This document shows positions 8,089 to 16,747 of a DNA stretch of 64,000 nt, piece by piece. The notes beneath the pieces are model-generated. The model worked only from the letters and a program-made list of their open reading frames with translations. It searched no databases and was not told the origin of the DNA. The DNA comes from Microbacterium sp. Leaf159 (GTDB lineage Bacteria > Actinomycetota > Actinomycetes > Actinomycetales > Microbacteriaceae). The DNA is taken from positions 1,266,882 to 1,330,881 of the forward strand of contig NZ_LMOU01000001.1 of the NCBI RefSeq assembly GCF_001423615.1, in the 5' to 3' direction. Every line of letters begins with the position of its first letter. The stretch's first letter is position 1. The translations under genes and the position numbers were made by a program.

Positions 8089-9530
8089 GCCTGAGCCTTC
8101 CGTCCGGGGCCGGACACGACCTGCGATACGGCGACGGATTTGAGCCCTTCGATACCGAACTCCAGGCCGTAACCCGAGCTCTTCACCCCGCCGAACGGCA
8201 CCATCGGATGCAGTCCTCCGTGCGAGTTGATCCACACCGTGCCCGACTGCATGCGGGTCGCCGCCTCGCGCGCGGCATCCGGATCGCTCGACCAGACCGA
8301 GGCTCCGAGACCGACGTCGACCGCATTGGCGAAGGCGAACGCCTCGTCGACGTCGCTGTAGCGGATCACCGGCAGCGCGGGGCCGAACTGCTCCTCCTGC
8401 ACGAGGGCTGCGTCGTTGTCGATGTCGGCGACTATCGTCGGGCGATAGAACAGCTCGCCGAGTTCGGGAGCCGCTTCACCACCGGTCACGATTCGAGCAC
8501 CGCGGCTCTTCGCCTCCTCGACGAGCCGCGACACGATGTCGAACTGCGCCCGGTTCTGCAGCGGCCCCAGCACGTTGTCCTCGTCGAGCCCGTTGCCGAT
8601 CGGCACGGAGGCCGCGATCCCGGCGAGCGCCTCCACCACCTCGTCGTAGACCGAGTCGTGCACGTAGAGGCGCTTCATCGCCGCACAGGTCTGCCCCGTG
8701 TTGATGAAGGCACCCCAGAAGAGATCCTCCGCGATCGCCGCCACATCCGTCCCCGGCAGCACGATCCCGGCGTCGTTGCCACCGAGTTCGAGGGTCAGGC
8801 GCGCGAGGTTGCCGGCCGAGCTCTCGATGATCCGGCGACCGGTGGCCGTCGATCCGGTGAACATGATCTTGTCGATGTCGGGGTGGGATGCCAGGCGAGC
8901 CCCGACCTCGCGGTCTCCCGAGACCCCGATCAGCACATCGGCCGGGAGCACGTCGTTCATCACCGCCAGCAGCGCGAGCACGCTCAGCGGGGTGTACTCA
9001 CTCGGCTTCGCGACCACCGTGTTGCCCATGCGCAGCGACGGCCCGATCTGCCAGATCGTGATCATCAGCGGCCAGTTCCACGGACCGATCGCCCCGACGA
9101 CGCCCGCCGCCTTGTAGACGAGCTCGGCGTGCAGCGTCTCGTCGTCGACGAGCACCTGGGGTTCGATCTCGATCGCGGCATTCGTGCGCAGCCAGGCCGA
9201 GCAGGCGCCCAGCTCGAAGCGCGCGTTCGGCCCGTTCAACGGTTTGCCCTGTTCGCGCGAGAGCAGGTGGGCGAGTCCCTCCGCATTGGCGTCGATCGCG
9301 TCAGCGGCGGCGACGAGCAGAGCGCTGCGCTTCTCGTGGCCGAGCGCCTCCCAGCCCTGCTGGGCCGCCTTCGCCCGCACGATCGCGTCGTCCAGATCAT
9401 TCACCGAGTGCACGGGTGCGCGACCGATGACGTCACGCGTCGCGGCATCCGGGATCTCTCGCCCACCACCCTCCGGTGCCTGGATGCGGTCGAGCAGCGC
9501 GGCGGCTGCGGATGCGGCGGATTCGGACAT
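8085..9530 (-). CDS. NAD(P)-dependent aldehyde dehydrogenase
   Basis: This is a 481-residue aldehyde dehydrogenase. PWNWP, FTGSTATGRR for NAD binding, the catalytic general base in LELGGNDAG and the nucleophile Cys282 in GQTCAA are all intact. It is the first gene of a two-gene unit and overlaps the GMC oxidoreductase by 4 bp. The pair can convert an alcohol to its acid. It is closely similar over its whole length to the enzyme at 30692-32101 (shared PVHSV, LLSREQGKPLNGPNARFE and GPWNWP blocks), indicating an ancient duplication. The substrate is unknown. The neighbouring branched-chain dehydrogenase operon makes aliphatic or amino-acid-derived aldehydes possible. Confidence 0.87.
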   Translation of the reverse strand: MSESAASAAAALLDRIQAPEGGGREIPDAATRDVIGRAPVHSVNDLDDAIVRAKAAQQGWEALGHEKRSALLVAAADAIDANAEGLAHLLSREQGKPLNGPNARFELGACSAWLRTNAAIEIEPQVLVDDETLHAELVYKAAGVVGAIGPWNWPLMITIWQIGPSLRMGNTVVAKPSEYTPLSVLALLAVMNDVLPADVLIGVSGDREVGARLASHPDIDKIMFTGSTATGRRIIESSAGNLARLTLELGGNDAGIVLPGTDVAAIAEDLFWGAFINTGQTCAAMKRLYVHDSVYDEVVEALAGIAASVPIGNGLDEDNVLGPLQNRAQFDIVSRLVEEAKSRGARIVTGGEAAPELGELFYRPTIVADIDNDAALVQEEQFGPALPVIRYSDVDEAFAFANAVDVGLGASVWSSDPDAAREAATRMQSGTVWINSHGGLHPMVPFGGVKSSGYGLEFGIEGLKSVAVSQVVSGPGRKAQA

Positions 9531-9663
9531 CGGAACTCTCCTTCGAGCGGATGCGTGCCAAGGATCCGGCGCGCTCGTCTCATTGTCGAATGGCTCGCGA
9601 CGGCGCGCTTGTCGAGGAGTGCGCCGCAGATGTCCGAGTGCGAAGGGATGCCGTCTCAGACGC

Positions 9664-10101
9664 TCAGATCAGGGTGAAGTCCTCGAAGATCAGTGTCGTC
9701 CGCGTCGAGCGGATCGACGGGATCGCCTGGATGTCCTCGAGGACGATGCGTCGGAGGTCTCGGGCATCGCTCGCCCGCACGAGCAGGATCACATCGAAGT
9801 CACCGCCGACGAGCGCCATGTGCTCGATCTCGGGGATCGCCCGCAGTCGCGCGCTGACCTCCTGCCAGGTGGCCTGCTCGATCGCCAGCGTGACGTACGC
9901 GCTCGCATGGTGCCCGAGCAGCACCGGGTCTGTGCGCACCGAGTAGCCGGTGATGATGCCCGCATCGGTGAGTCGCTTGATGCGCGCGTGCGCTCCTGCT
10001 CGCGAGATGTGCACCGCCTCGGCGATGGACGTCATCGAGGCGCGGGCGTCGCGTCTCAGCTCGCCGAGGATCGCGTCGTCGGTCTCGTCCAGCGTGATCA
10101 T
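9664..10101 (-). CDS. Lrp/AsnC-family transcriptional regulator
   Basis: This is a 145-residue Lrp-type regulator. The N-terminal helix-turn-helix begins LDETDDAILGELRRDAR and contains the recognition segment ISRAGAHARIKRL. The C-terminal RAM domain includes GGDFDVILLVRA. The ATG at 10101 has an AAGGGG ribosome binding site; the frame continues upstream but without support. It is divergent from bkdABC across about 150 bp. That region contains the most AT-rich patch nearby, with TTCT and AGAA flanks at 10127 and 10146, a plausible Lrp-type site. By analogy with BkdR it probably senses branched-chain amino or oxo acids and controls bkdABC and itself. Confidence 0.83.
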   Translation of the reverse strand: MITLDETDDAILGELRRDARASMTSIAEAVHISRAGAHARIKRLTDAGIITGYSVRTDPVLLGHHASAYVTLAIEQATWQEVSARLRAIPEIEHMALVGGDFDVILLVRASDARDLRRIVLEDIQAIPSIRSTRTTLIFEDFTLI

Positions 10102-10252
10102 GGCACCCCTTCGTCCGGTCACGGAATTCTGACATTTTGGCACGAAGAACAGCAAGCTGCGCGCATCCGTCCACGATCCGATGAATCCTCTTGGACGAGT
10201 GTCGCGTGCGGGGCAAGCTGGCCTCATCGAGTTCGGCAAGGAGGGCGAACGG

Positions 10253-11380
10253 ATGGAACACGCAGATCTGCTTCCGCGCGACGCGGCGGTGCAGCTGATC
10301 GATGCCGACGGTGCGACCGTCGTCGACGAGCAGTACGCGATGCCCGGCGCAGACACGCTGCTGGCCGCATACCGGGGGCTCGTCGAAGGACGCCGCATCA
10401 ACGACCAGGCCAGTGCCCTCGTGCGTCAGGGACGCCTCGCCGTCTACCCGTCGTCGCACGGCCAGGAGGCCTGTCAGATCGGCGCAGCGCTCGCCATCGC
10501 CGCCGATGATTGGCTCTTCCCGACTTACCGGGACTCCGTGGCCGTGATCGCGCGGGGCGTGGCCCCTGCCGAGGCGATGGTGCTGTTGAAGGGCGATTGG
10601 CACTCGGGCTACGACGTGCGCGCGCACCGCGTCGCCCCGCAGGCCACTCCCCTGGCCACGCAGCTGCTGCACGCCGTGGGCTTCGCGTACGCCGCGAAGC
10701 AACGAGGAGAGGACACCGTCGTCATCGCGCTATGCGGAGACGGCGCCACCAGCGAGGGTGACTTCCACGAGGCCATGAACTTCGCCGCGGTGTTCCACGT
10801 GCCTGTCGTCTTCTTCGTGCAGAACAACGGGTTCGCGATCTCCGTGCCTCTCAGCCGGCAGACCGCCGCCCCCTCTCTCGCGCACAAGGCGATCGGCTAC
10901 GGCATGCCGGGCCGGCGCGTCGACGGCAACGACGTCGCCGCGGTGCTGGCCGTGCTCGGCGAGGCCGTCGACCGCGCCCGCGCGGCGGGCGGCCCCACTC
11001 TGGTCGAGGCGCACACCTATCGGATGCAGGCGCACACGAACGCCGACGACGACACCCGCTACCGCGAGCGCGCCGAGGTGCAGGCATGGGTCGCTCGAGA
11101 CCCGCTGGCACGTCTGCGAGCGCACCTGAGCGACATCGGCGCACTCACGGCCGAGCTCGAGGCCGAGTATGCGGCCGGGGCCGAGCGCATCGCGGCCGCG
11201 ATGCGAGAGGCGCTCAACACAGATACCGACATCGACCCCGAGGATCTCTTCCGCTTCGTGACCGAGACGCGTTCCCCGCAGCTCGAGGAGCAGTGGCAGA
11301 TGCTTCGAGGCGAGGTCGAACGGACCCGTGCCGCGGAGACCGGAGCGACCGCGCAGGCGACCCCCGGAGGTGCCCGATGA
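10253..11380 (+). CDS. bkdA: Branched-chain 2-oxoacid dehydrogenase E1 alpha
   Basis: The protein has 375 residues and is the thiamin-diphosphate-binding alpha subunit of a 2-oxoacid dehydrogenase complex. The ThDP motif is visible as GDGATSEGDFHEAMNFA followed by FFVQNNGFA, and the substrate region as YPSSHGQEA. The C-terminal half has HTYRMQAHTNADDDTRYR, typical of E1 alpha of the branched-chain type. I chose the ATG at 10253, which has AAGGAGGG about 7 bp upstream; an upstream in-frame extension to 10181 lacks this. The gene overlaps bkdB by 4 bp. With bkdB and bkdC it oxidatively decarboxylates branched-chain 2-oxo acids to acyl-CoA. The E3 subunit must be encoded elsewhere. Confidence 0.88.
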   Translation: MEHADLLPRDAAVQLIDADGATVVDEQYAMPGADTLLAAYRGLVEGRRINDQASALVRQGRLAVYPSSHGQEACQIGAALAIAADDWLFPTYRDSVAVIARGVAPAEAMVLLKGDWHSGYDVRAHRVAPQATPLATQLLHAVGFAYAAKQRGEDTVVIALCGDGATSEGDFHEAMNFAAVFHVPVVFFVQNNGFAISVPLSRQTAAPSLAHKAIGYGMPGRRVDGNDVAAVLAVLGEAVDRARAAGGPTLVEAHTYRMQAHTNADDDTRYRERAEVQAWVARDPLARLRAHLSDIGALTAELEAEYAAGAERIAAAMREALNTDTDIDPEDLFRFVTETRSPQLEEQWQMLRGEVERTRAAETGATAQATPGGAR

Positions 11381-12420
11381 CCATCGCACACGACGACGTC
11401 CGCGTCGATGAGCGCTCGACGAGCGTGTCGACCATGAGCATGGCGGCTGCGCTGAACCTCGCCCTCGCAGACGCCATCCAGTCCGACCCCGAGGTCGTGG
11501 TCTTCGGTGAGGACGTCGGCGCCCTCGGCGGAGTCTTCCGCATCACAGACGGGCTCACCGCGCGGTTCGGCGAGGAGCGCTGCTTCGACACCCCGCTCGC
11601 CGAGTCCGGCATCGTGGGCACCGCGGTCGGCATGGCCATGAACGGCATGCGACCCGTCGTCGAGCTGCAGTTCGACGCGTTCGCCCTGCCGGCGTTCGAA
11701 CAGATCGTCAGCCATGTGGCGAAGCTCGGCAACCGCACCCGCGGAGTCGTGCGGATGCCGCTGGTGATCCGCATCCCGTTCGGCGGCGGCATCGGCGGGG
11801 TCGAGCATCACTGCGACTCGTCCGAGGCCTACTACGCGCACACTCCGGGACTCACGGTCCTCAGCCCGTCGACGCCGCAGGACGCGTATTCGATGCTCAG
11901 AGCAGCCATCGCCTCGCCGGATCCGGTGGTCTTCCTCGAGCCGAAGAAGCTCTACTGGACCAAGGGCGAGGTCGACACCTCCGTCATGGCCGAGGTCGGC
12001 ACCGCCCGCATCGCTCGCGACGGCACCGACGTCACGCTCCTCGCCTACGGCGCGTCCGTGCCGCTCGCTCTGGAGGCGGCCGAGGTCGCCGCATCCGAAG
12101 GCCGCAGTGTGCAGGTCGTCGACATCCGCTCGCTCTCGCCCTTCGACGATGCCACCGTGACCGCAGCCGTGCGCGCGACCGGTCGTGCCGTCGTGATCGC
12201 CGAGGCGCCCGGCTACGCCAGCGTGGCATCGGAGATCCAGGCACGGGTCTTCGAGCGCTGCTTCGAATACCTCGAAGCACCCGTTCGCCGCGTGACCGGC
12301 TTCGACACCCCCTTCGCGCCGCCGAAGCTCGAGCACTGGTACCTGCCGGATGTCGACCGCGTCCTCGACGCGATCGACTCGCTGCACTGGGAAGACGAAT
12401 GCCGGGAGGACGAGTCATGA
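11377..12420 (+). CDS. bkdB: Branched-chain 2-oxoacid dehydrogenase E1 beta
   Basis: This is a 347-residue E1 beta subunit of the transketolase-like fold. It shows VVVFGEDVGALGGVFRITDGL near the N terminus, CFDTPLAESGIVGTAVGMAM, the potassium-binding and interface region, and a transketolase C-terminal domain ending in HWYLPDVDRVLDAID. The ATG at 11377 lies within the ATGA junction with bkdA, so the two subunits of the heterotetramer are made in register. The following gene starts inside its stop codon. It pairs with bkdA, and both are in the order seen in other actinobacterial bkd operons. Expression is likely controlled from the single promoter next to the Lrp regulator. Confidence 0.88.
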   Translation: MTIAHDDVRVDERSTSVSTMSMAAALNLALADAIQSDPEVVVFGEDVGALGGVFRITDGLTARFGEERCFDTPLAESGIVGTAVGMAMNGMRPVVELQFDAFALPAFEQIVSHVAKLGNRTRGVVRMPLVIRIPFGGGIGGVEHHCDSSEAYYAHTPGLTVLSPSTPQDAYSMLRAAIASPDPVVFLEPKKLYWTKGEVDTSVMAEVGTARIARDGTDVTLLAYGASVPLALEAAEVAASEGRSVQVVDIRSLSPFDDATVTAAVRATGRAVVIAEAPGYASVASEIQARVFERCFEYLEAPVRRVTGFDTPFAPPKLEHWYLPDVDRVLDAIDSLHWEDECREDES

Positions 12421-13796
12421 CCGCCCTGACCACCCGGGTATTCCGTCTGCCGGACCTCGGTGAGGGGCTGACCGAAGCGGGCCTCGTGCAGTGGCTCGTC
12501 GCGGTCGGCGACACCATCGTCACGGATCAGGCGATCGCCGAGGTCGAGACCGCGAAGAGCATCGTCGAGCTGCCCTCGCCGTTCGCGGGAGTCGTCACTG
12601 CACTGCACGGAGAGCCGGGCGAGACCATCGACGTCGGAGCCCCCGTGCTCGAAGTGGACGATGGCGCAGGCTCAGGTTCGCGTCCTGCTTCCCCCGAGTC
12701 CGTCGAGCACGACGCCTACCGCGAGGAGGAGCGCGCGGGGTCCGGCAACGTGCTGATCGGCTACGGCACGTCCGAGCGCGCCACATCCGGCCGGAGGAGG
12801 CCCCGTGCCGGCGCGAGGGTCGATTCCCCACCCGCACCGCCCTCGACCGAGCAAGCGCGGAGCACGCCTGAATCGGATGCCTCGGCACGACGCCCCGTGG
12901 CAGTCCGCTCACCGCTCGTGCGACGCCTCGCACGCGACCTCGGACTCGACGTGCACACCATCGCCGCAACAGGACACGACGGCGCCGTGACCCGCGCCGA
13001 CGTCCTCGCCGCGGCGGTCGACGTCGCGGTCGACGGCGCCGCCGCCCAGCATCACGGCACGGGCGCAGGTGCGAGCACCGATGAAGGCGTCCTCGACGGC
13101 CTCTCCGTCGCGTCACGCGAGCGCCTGTCTCCGCTGCGCAAGGCCGTCAGCGCGAAGCTCGCCCGCAGCCGCTCCGAGATCCCCGAGGCGACCGTCTGGG
13201 TCGATGTCGATGCGACCGAGCTGTGGAACCTGCGCGCGCAGATGGCTCCCGAAGGAGGCAAGGCGCCGTCCGTCACCGCGCTCCTCGCCCGGTTCGTGCT
13301 CCTCGCGCTCGAGGACCACTCTGTGCTCGCGTCCCGTCTGAGCGACGACGCCTCGGAGCTCATCTCCTTCGAGGGCGTGAATCTGGGCGTGGCGGCAGAC
13401 ACCGACCGCGGCCTGATGGTGCCGGTCATCCCGCGGGCGCACGAGCTCAGCATCGAGCAGCTCGACACGACACTGCGCGAACTGTCGGCGACCGCACGAT
13501 CCGGGTCCATGCCGGCCGAGCGCCTGCGCGGCTCGACCTTCACGCTGAACAACTACGGCGGGCTCGGCGTCGACGGCTCCGCGGCCATCATCAACCACCC
13601 CGACGTCGCGATCCTCGGAATCGGACGCATCATCGAGCGCCCCTGGGTGGTCGATGGGCAGATCGTCGCGCGCCGCATCGTGCAGCTCTCACTCGTGTTC
13701 GACCATCGGGTGTGCGACGGCGGCTACGCCGCGAGCTTCCTGCGCCGAGTGACGGAGCTCATCGAGCATCCGATGCGTGCATTCGGGAGGGTGTGA
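12417..13796 (+). CDS. bkdC: Branched-chain 2-oxoacid dehydrogenase E2 (acyltransferase)
   Basis: This is a 459-residue dihydrolipoamide acyltransferase. An N-terminal lipoyl domain (residues about 5-80) carries the lipoylated Lys47 in ETAKSIVE. A long Pro/Ala/Arg linker follows. A peripheral-subunit-binding domain is near 160-195 (SPLVRRLARDLGLDVHTIA). The C-terminal catalytic domain contains the HRVCDGG motif with catalytic His430. Only one lipoyl domain is present. The ATG at 12417 sits in an ATGA overlap with bkdB. The product transfers the acyl group to CoA at the core of the complex. No lipoamide dehydrogenase gene follows, and a weak hairpin and a convergent lipoprotein gene end the operon. 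Confidence 0.88.
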   Translation: MTALTTRVFRLPDLGEGLTEAGLVQWLVAVGDTIVTDQAIAEVETAKSIVELPSPFAGVVTALHGEPGETIDVGAPVLEVDDGAGSGSRPASPESVEHDAYREEERAGSGNVLIGYGTSERATSGRRRPRAGARVDSPPAPPSTEQARSTPESDASARRPVAVRSPLVRRLARDLGLDVHTIAATGHDGAVTRADVLAAAVDVAVDGAAAQHHGTGAGASTDEGVLDGLSVASRERLSPLRKAVSAKLARSRSEIPEATVWVDVDATELWNLRAQMAPEGGKAPSVTALLARFVLLALEDHSVLASRLSDDASELISFEGVNLGVAADTDRGLMVPVIPRAHELSIEQLDTTLRELSATARSGSMPAERLRGSTFTLNNYGGLGVDGSAAIINHPDVAILGIGRIIERPWVVDGQIVARRIVQLSLVFDHRVCDGGYAASFLRRVTELIEHPMRAFGRV

Positions 13797-13822
13797 GGGT
13801 CGCCCGCACGCGGACGACCCTC
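13795..13822. terminator. Short GC-rich hairpin after bkdC
   Basis: GAGGGTCG at 13795-13802 pairs with CGACCCTC at 13815-13822 over a 12-nt loop. It overlaps the bkdC stop codon and lies in the 31-bp gap between two convergent genes. It has no T tract, so its strength is uncertain. Confidence 0.5.
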
Positions 13823-13827
13823 ACTAC

Positions 13828-15111
13828 TCAGCTGAAGACGGCCGCCTTGCGAGCCGTCGCGTCCTCGACGGTGATACCCACGATCACGGCGTCATCCTCG
13901 ACGACGTCGCGGTCCGATACGAACCGGAAGACCTGCCCGTCGCGGGTGGTGACGGCGTAGAAGTCCTCACCGGAGGACACGACGTCGACGATCGTGCCAC
14001 CGGGGAACGCGGCGATCGCGGATGCGACAGGAGCGCCGATGCGGATGTCCCCTCGCGCCGGAAGCGCGGCACCATCCTGCACCGAGTCGAGGCTTCGCGC
14101 ATCCCCGACCGTCACCGACCAGACGGCACTGCCATCCTCGACGGGCTGCACGAGGATCGTTCCGTCTCCCTCCGGATCGACGAGCGTCCACGGCCCGCCG
14201 CTGTATGTCGGATCGATGACCTCGGCCCCGCCGGCGGCGGCGAGAGCATCTTCCACCTCGGCGCCGAGCCGGAGCGGTCCGACGCCGCCGACTTCGATCT
14301 TCCAGTCGCTCCACAGTGCTCCCGGGTCGGTCGACGACTCCTCCTCGGCGACCGGCGGGTTCTCTGTGAGCGCCTCGATGAGGTCCGCTCGCGCCTCCGC
14401 GGCGCGGCTCTGCAGAAGGAGAGCAGCGGCCTCGGCGTCGAACGAACGGTCACCGGTGAACGGCTGCATCACCTGCACGATCACGTTCCCTGTGGAGGCG
14501 AAGGCATGGAACACACGCCAGTCGTAGCCGGCGTCGACATCGATCAGCGTTCCGGCGAAAGCACTGACGTCGTCTGCGCTCTCGGGTATGACGGCGTCGA
14601 AGGTGGCAGGGGCCTCCTTGGTGAACTGCCCGCACTGCTGGGCGGCCTGCAGCAGCTGGTCCATGCGCGACTGCGCCTGTGCCTCGTCGGCGAACTGCAG
14701 GATGTACAGTTCGCCGGACCCGTAGTCCGGATCCGTCGGCACCTTCCACTCGACCGTTCGGGCGCCGACTGTGCCGAGGGACTGCTCCGCGTAGAGCGCA
14801 TCGCAGATGGCGGGAGTCGCGGGCATCCCCCCTCCGTCCGAGATCTGCTCGAGCACGGGCGACACGTCGCCGATGTCTGTGGCCTCCGGGAGCAGCCCGG
14901 TGATCTCGGATGGCGTCAGCAGGAAGCCGTCCAGCTCGTCACCGACGAACACCACGGGCCCAGCGTAGGGCGTCGGCTCCGAGGTCTCGGGTGTCGGCGA
15001 CGATGTCGTCCCTGCCTCCGGCGAGGGCGCACAGGCGGTCAGCGCGAGGAGCGCTCCGACGCCGATGAACCCGAGTGCGGCCCGCCCTCGACCATGATTC
15101 TGAACATGCAT
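13828..15111 (-). CDS. Secreted lipoprotein, sensor-domain-like
   Basis: This is a 427-residue exported lipoprotein. A basic N terminus and hydrophobic stretch lead to the lipobox LTAC, which would place the mature cysteine at about residue 27. A Ser/Thr/Pro-rich linker follows (EAGTTSSPTPETSEPTP). The first half (about 45-250) has the LLTPSEITGLLP pattern and paired cysteines of actinobacterial extracellular PknH-type sensor domains. The second half (about 260-427) appears to hold repeated short beta segments of unknown function. The ATG at 15111 has GGAGGG at a good distance. It is not linked functionally to its neighbours: convergent with bkdC and divergent from the MHS transporter. The role is unknown. 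Confidence 0.75.
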   Translation of the reverse strand: MHVQNHGRGRAALGFIGVGALLALTACAPSPEAGTTSSPTPETSEPTPYAGPVVFVGDELDGFLLTPSEITGLLPEATDIGDVSPVLEQISDGGGMPATPAICDALYAEQSLGTVGARTVEWKVPTDPDYGSGELYILQFADEAQAQSRMDQLLQAAQQCGQFTKEAPATFDAVIPESADDVSAFAGTLIDVDAGYDWRVFHAFASTGNVIVQVMQPFTGDRSFDAEAAALLLQSRAAEARADLIEALTENPPVAEEESSTDPGALWSDWKIEVGGVGPLRLGAEVEDALAAAGGAEVIDPTYSGGPWTLVDPEGDGTILVQPVEDGSAVWSVTVGDARSLDSVQDGAALPARGDIRIGAPVASAIAAFPGGTIVDVVSSGEDFYAVTTRDGQVFRFVSDRDVVEDDAVIVGITVEDATARKAAVFS

Positions 15112-15298
15112 GATTCACCCTCCGATACGCCCTTCACACCGTGATCCGGTGCCCCTGCGGCGAGCATATGGGCGCTCCGGGCGTGATGGGGAGGGCTGCG
15201 TTCATGTCGATATCAGAATGAGAGAAATCACATTCCGGAATCCGCATACGTCGAGGTCGGTACTTGGGCTGCGTGCCCGTGTGCGCTACTCTCGCTTT

Positions 15299-15320
15299 AC
15301 TGACCGATCATTCGGTAAGT
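15299..15320. promoter_or_regulatory. PaaR-type operator before MHS transporter
   Basis: The 22-bp palindrome has half-sites ACTGACCG and CGGTAAGT separated by six bases (ATCATT). It fits the actinobacterial PaaR consensus I recall (ACTNACCG, NN, CG, NN, CGGTNAGT) at 15 of the 16 fixed positions. It ends 53 bp before the transporter start codon, a suitable place for repression. The nearest PaaR-like gene is 9 kb to the right. Confidence 0.7.
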
Positions 15321-15373
15321 GACCCGGGCGATGGTGCATCGCTCTTGCCCCACCGCAGAACAATGGAGTTCGC

Positions 15374-16693
15374 ATGACGTCAGCAGTATCCGCACGCAGT
15401 TCGACCACCCGGATGCCCTCCGAGGAGCGGCGGGTCCTCGCCAGCACCCTCGTCGGCACCTCGATCGAGTGGTACGACTTCTTCATCTACGCGCAAGCCG
15501 CCGGCCTCGTGCTCGCTCCCCTGTTCCTCGCGCCGATCGCCGAGGAGAACAAGGGGTTCGCGCAGATCCTGTCGTTCGCCACCATCGGAATCTCCTTCCT
15601 CTTCCGTCCACTCGGAGCCATCGTCGCCGGGCACCTCGGCGACAAGCTGGGCCGCAAGAAGATGCTCGTCTTCACGCTCGTGATGATGGGACTCTCCACC
15701 TCCCTGATCGGCCTGCTGCCGACCTACGCGGCGATCGGCGTCGCCGCCCCGATCCTGCTCATCCTGCTCCGCATCCTGCAGGGATTCTCGGCCGGAGGCG
15801 AGTGGGGCGGGGCAGCACTGATGGCCGTCGAGCACGCGCCGACCACCCGCCGGGGGCTCTTCGGCGCGTTCCCGCAGATCGGCGTCCCGATCGGCATGAT
15901 CCTCGCCACGGCCACGCTCTGGGTGCTCACGAGCTCGATGTCGCCCGAGGCGTTCCTCGAGTGGGGCTGGCGCATCCCCTTCCTGCTGTCGATCGTGCTG
16001 ATCGCCGTCGGCTACGTGATCAGGCGCGCGGTCGACGAGAGCCCGGTCTTCGAAGACCTGCGTCGTCGCCGTCAGGAGGCCTCGGCCCCGCTGGGCCGCC
16101 TGTTCCGCAAGAACACCAAGCAGGTCGTGCTCACCGCGCTCATCTTCATCGGCAACAACGCCGCCGGATACCTGCTCATCGCGTTCTTCGCCACGTACGC
16201 GGTCACCGCCCTCGGCATGGAACGTCCTCCCGTGCTGCTGGCCACGACCCTCGCCTCGTTCGGATGGCTCATCTTCACGCTCTGGGGCGGTCATCTCTCC
16301 GATCGCCTCGGACGCGTCCGCACCTTCCAGATCGGGTACATCGCGCTCGCGCTCTGGGCGGTGCCGATGTGGTTCCTGATCGACACGGCGAACATCCTCT
16401 GGTACTTCGTCGCGCTGTTCGTGATGACGTTCGCGCTCGGCCTCTCCTACGGTCCGCAGGCGGCACTCTATGCCGAGATGTTCCCCGCCAACGTCCGATA
16501 CTCGGGCGTCTCGATCGGTTACGCACTGGGCGCGATCCTCGGCGGGGCGTTCGCCCCGATGATCGCGGAGGCTCTGATGAATCAGTTCCAGGCAGCCTGG
16601 ACCATCGGCGTCTACATCGCCATCACGGCCGTGATCTCCCTCATCGCCGTCTCGATGGTGAAGGAGACGAAGGGCGTGGACCTGCACGCCTGA
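15374..16693 (+). CDS. MHS-family MFS transporter, probable phenylacetate importer
   Basis: This is a 439-residue major facilitator of the metabolite:H+ symporter group with about twelve membrane helices. The family loop between helices 2 and 3 is present as GHLGDKLGRKKML, as is the N-terminal motif GTSIEWYDFFIY. SAGGEWGGAALMAVEHAP and LSYGPQAALYAEMF are typical MHS blocks. The ATG at 15374 is preceded by TGGAG. The PaaR-like operator directly upstream suggests that it is induced with the phenylacetate genes and may import phenylacetate or a related aromatic acid. This is an inference, since MHS proteins carry many carboxylates. A second MHS transporter is at 58200-59579. Confidence 0.8.
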   Translation: MTSAVSARSSTTRMPSEERRVLASTLVGTSIEWYDFFIYAQAAGLVLAPLFLAPIAEENKGFAQILSFATIGISFLFRPLGAIVAGHLGDKLGRKKMLVFTLVMMGLSTSLIGLLPTYAAIGVAAPILLILLRILQGFSAGGEWGGAALMAVEHAPTTRRGLFGAFPQIGVPIGMILATATLWVLTSSMSPEAFLEWGWRIPFLLSIVLIAVGYVIRRAVDESPVFEDLRRRRQEASAPLGRLFRKNTKQVVLTALIFIGNNAAGYLLIAFFATYAVTALGMERPPVLLATTLASFGWLIFTLWGGHLSDRLGRVRTFQIGYIALALWAVPMWFLIDTANILWYFVALFVMTFALGLSYGPQAALYAEMFPANVRYSGVSIGYALGAILGGAFAPMIAEALMNQFQAAWTIGVYIAITAVISLIAVSMVKETKGVDLHA

Positions 16694-16717
16694 GCGGAAG
16701 CTCGCCAGACACTGTCG

Positions 16718-16747
16718 GCGGGTCGGTCGCTCAGTCGACCGACCCGC
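16718..16747. terminator. Bidirectional hairpin terminator
   Basis: A perfect 12-bp stem (GCGGGTCGGTCG at 16718-16729 with its complement at 16736-16747) has a 6-nt loop. It separates the convergent MHS transporter and dhaM genes. The right arm lies inside the last codons of dhaM. Confidence 0.8.

Noticed and set aside
8089-8235. N-terminal extension of the GMC oxidoreductase
   Set aside because: It overlaps the aldehyde dehydrogenase by about 150 bp and precedes the FAD motif with non-family residues; ATGA coupling at 8088 is better.
13795-13822. Attachment-site-like repeat near bkdC
   Set aside because: It is a small inverted repeat between convergent genes, better explained as a terminator; no integrase or tRNA is near.
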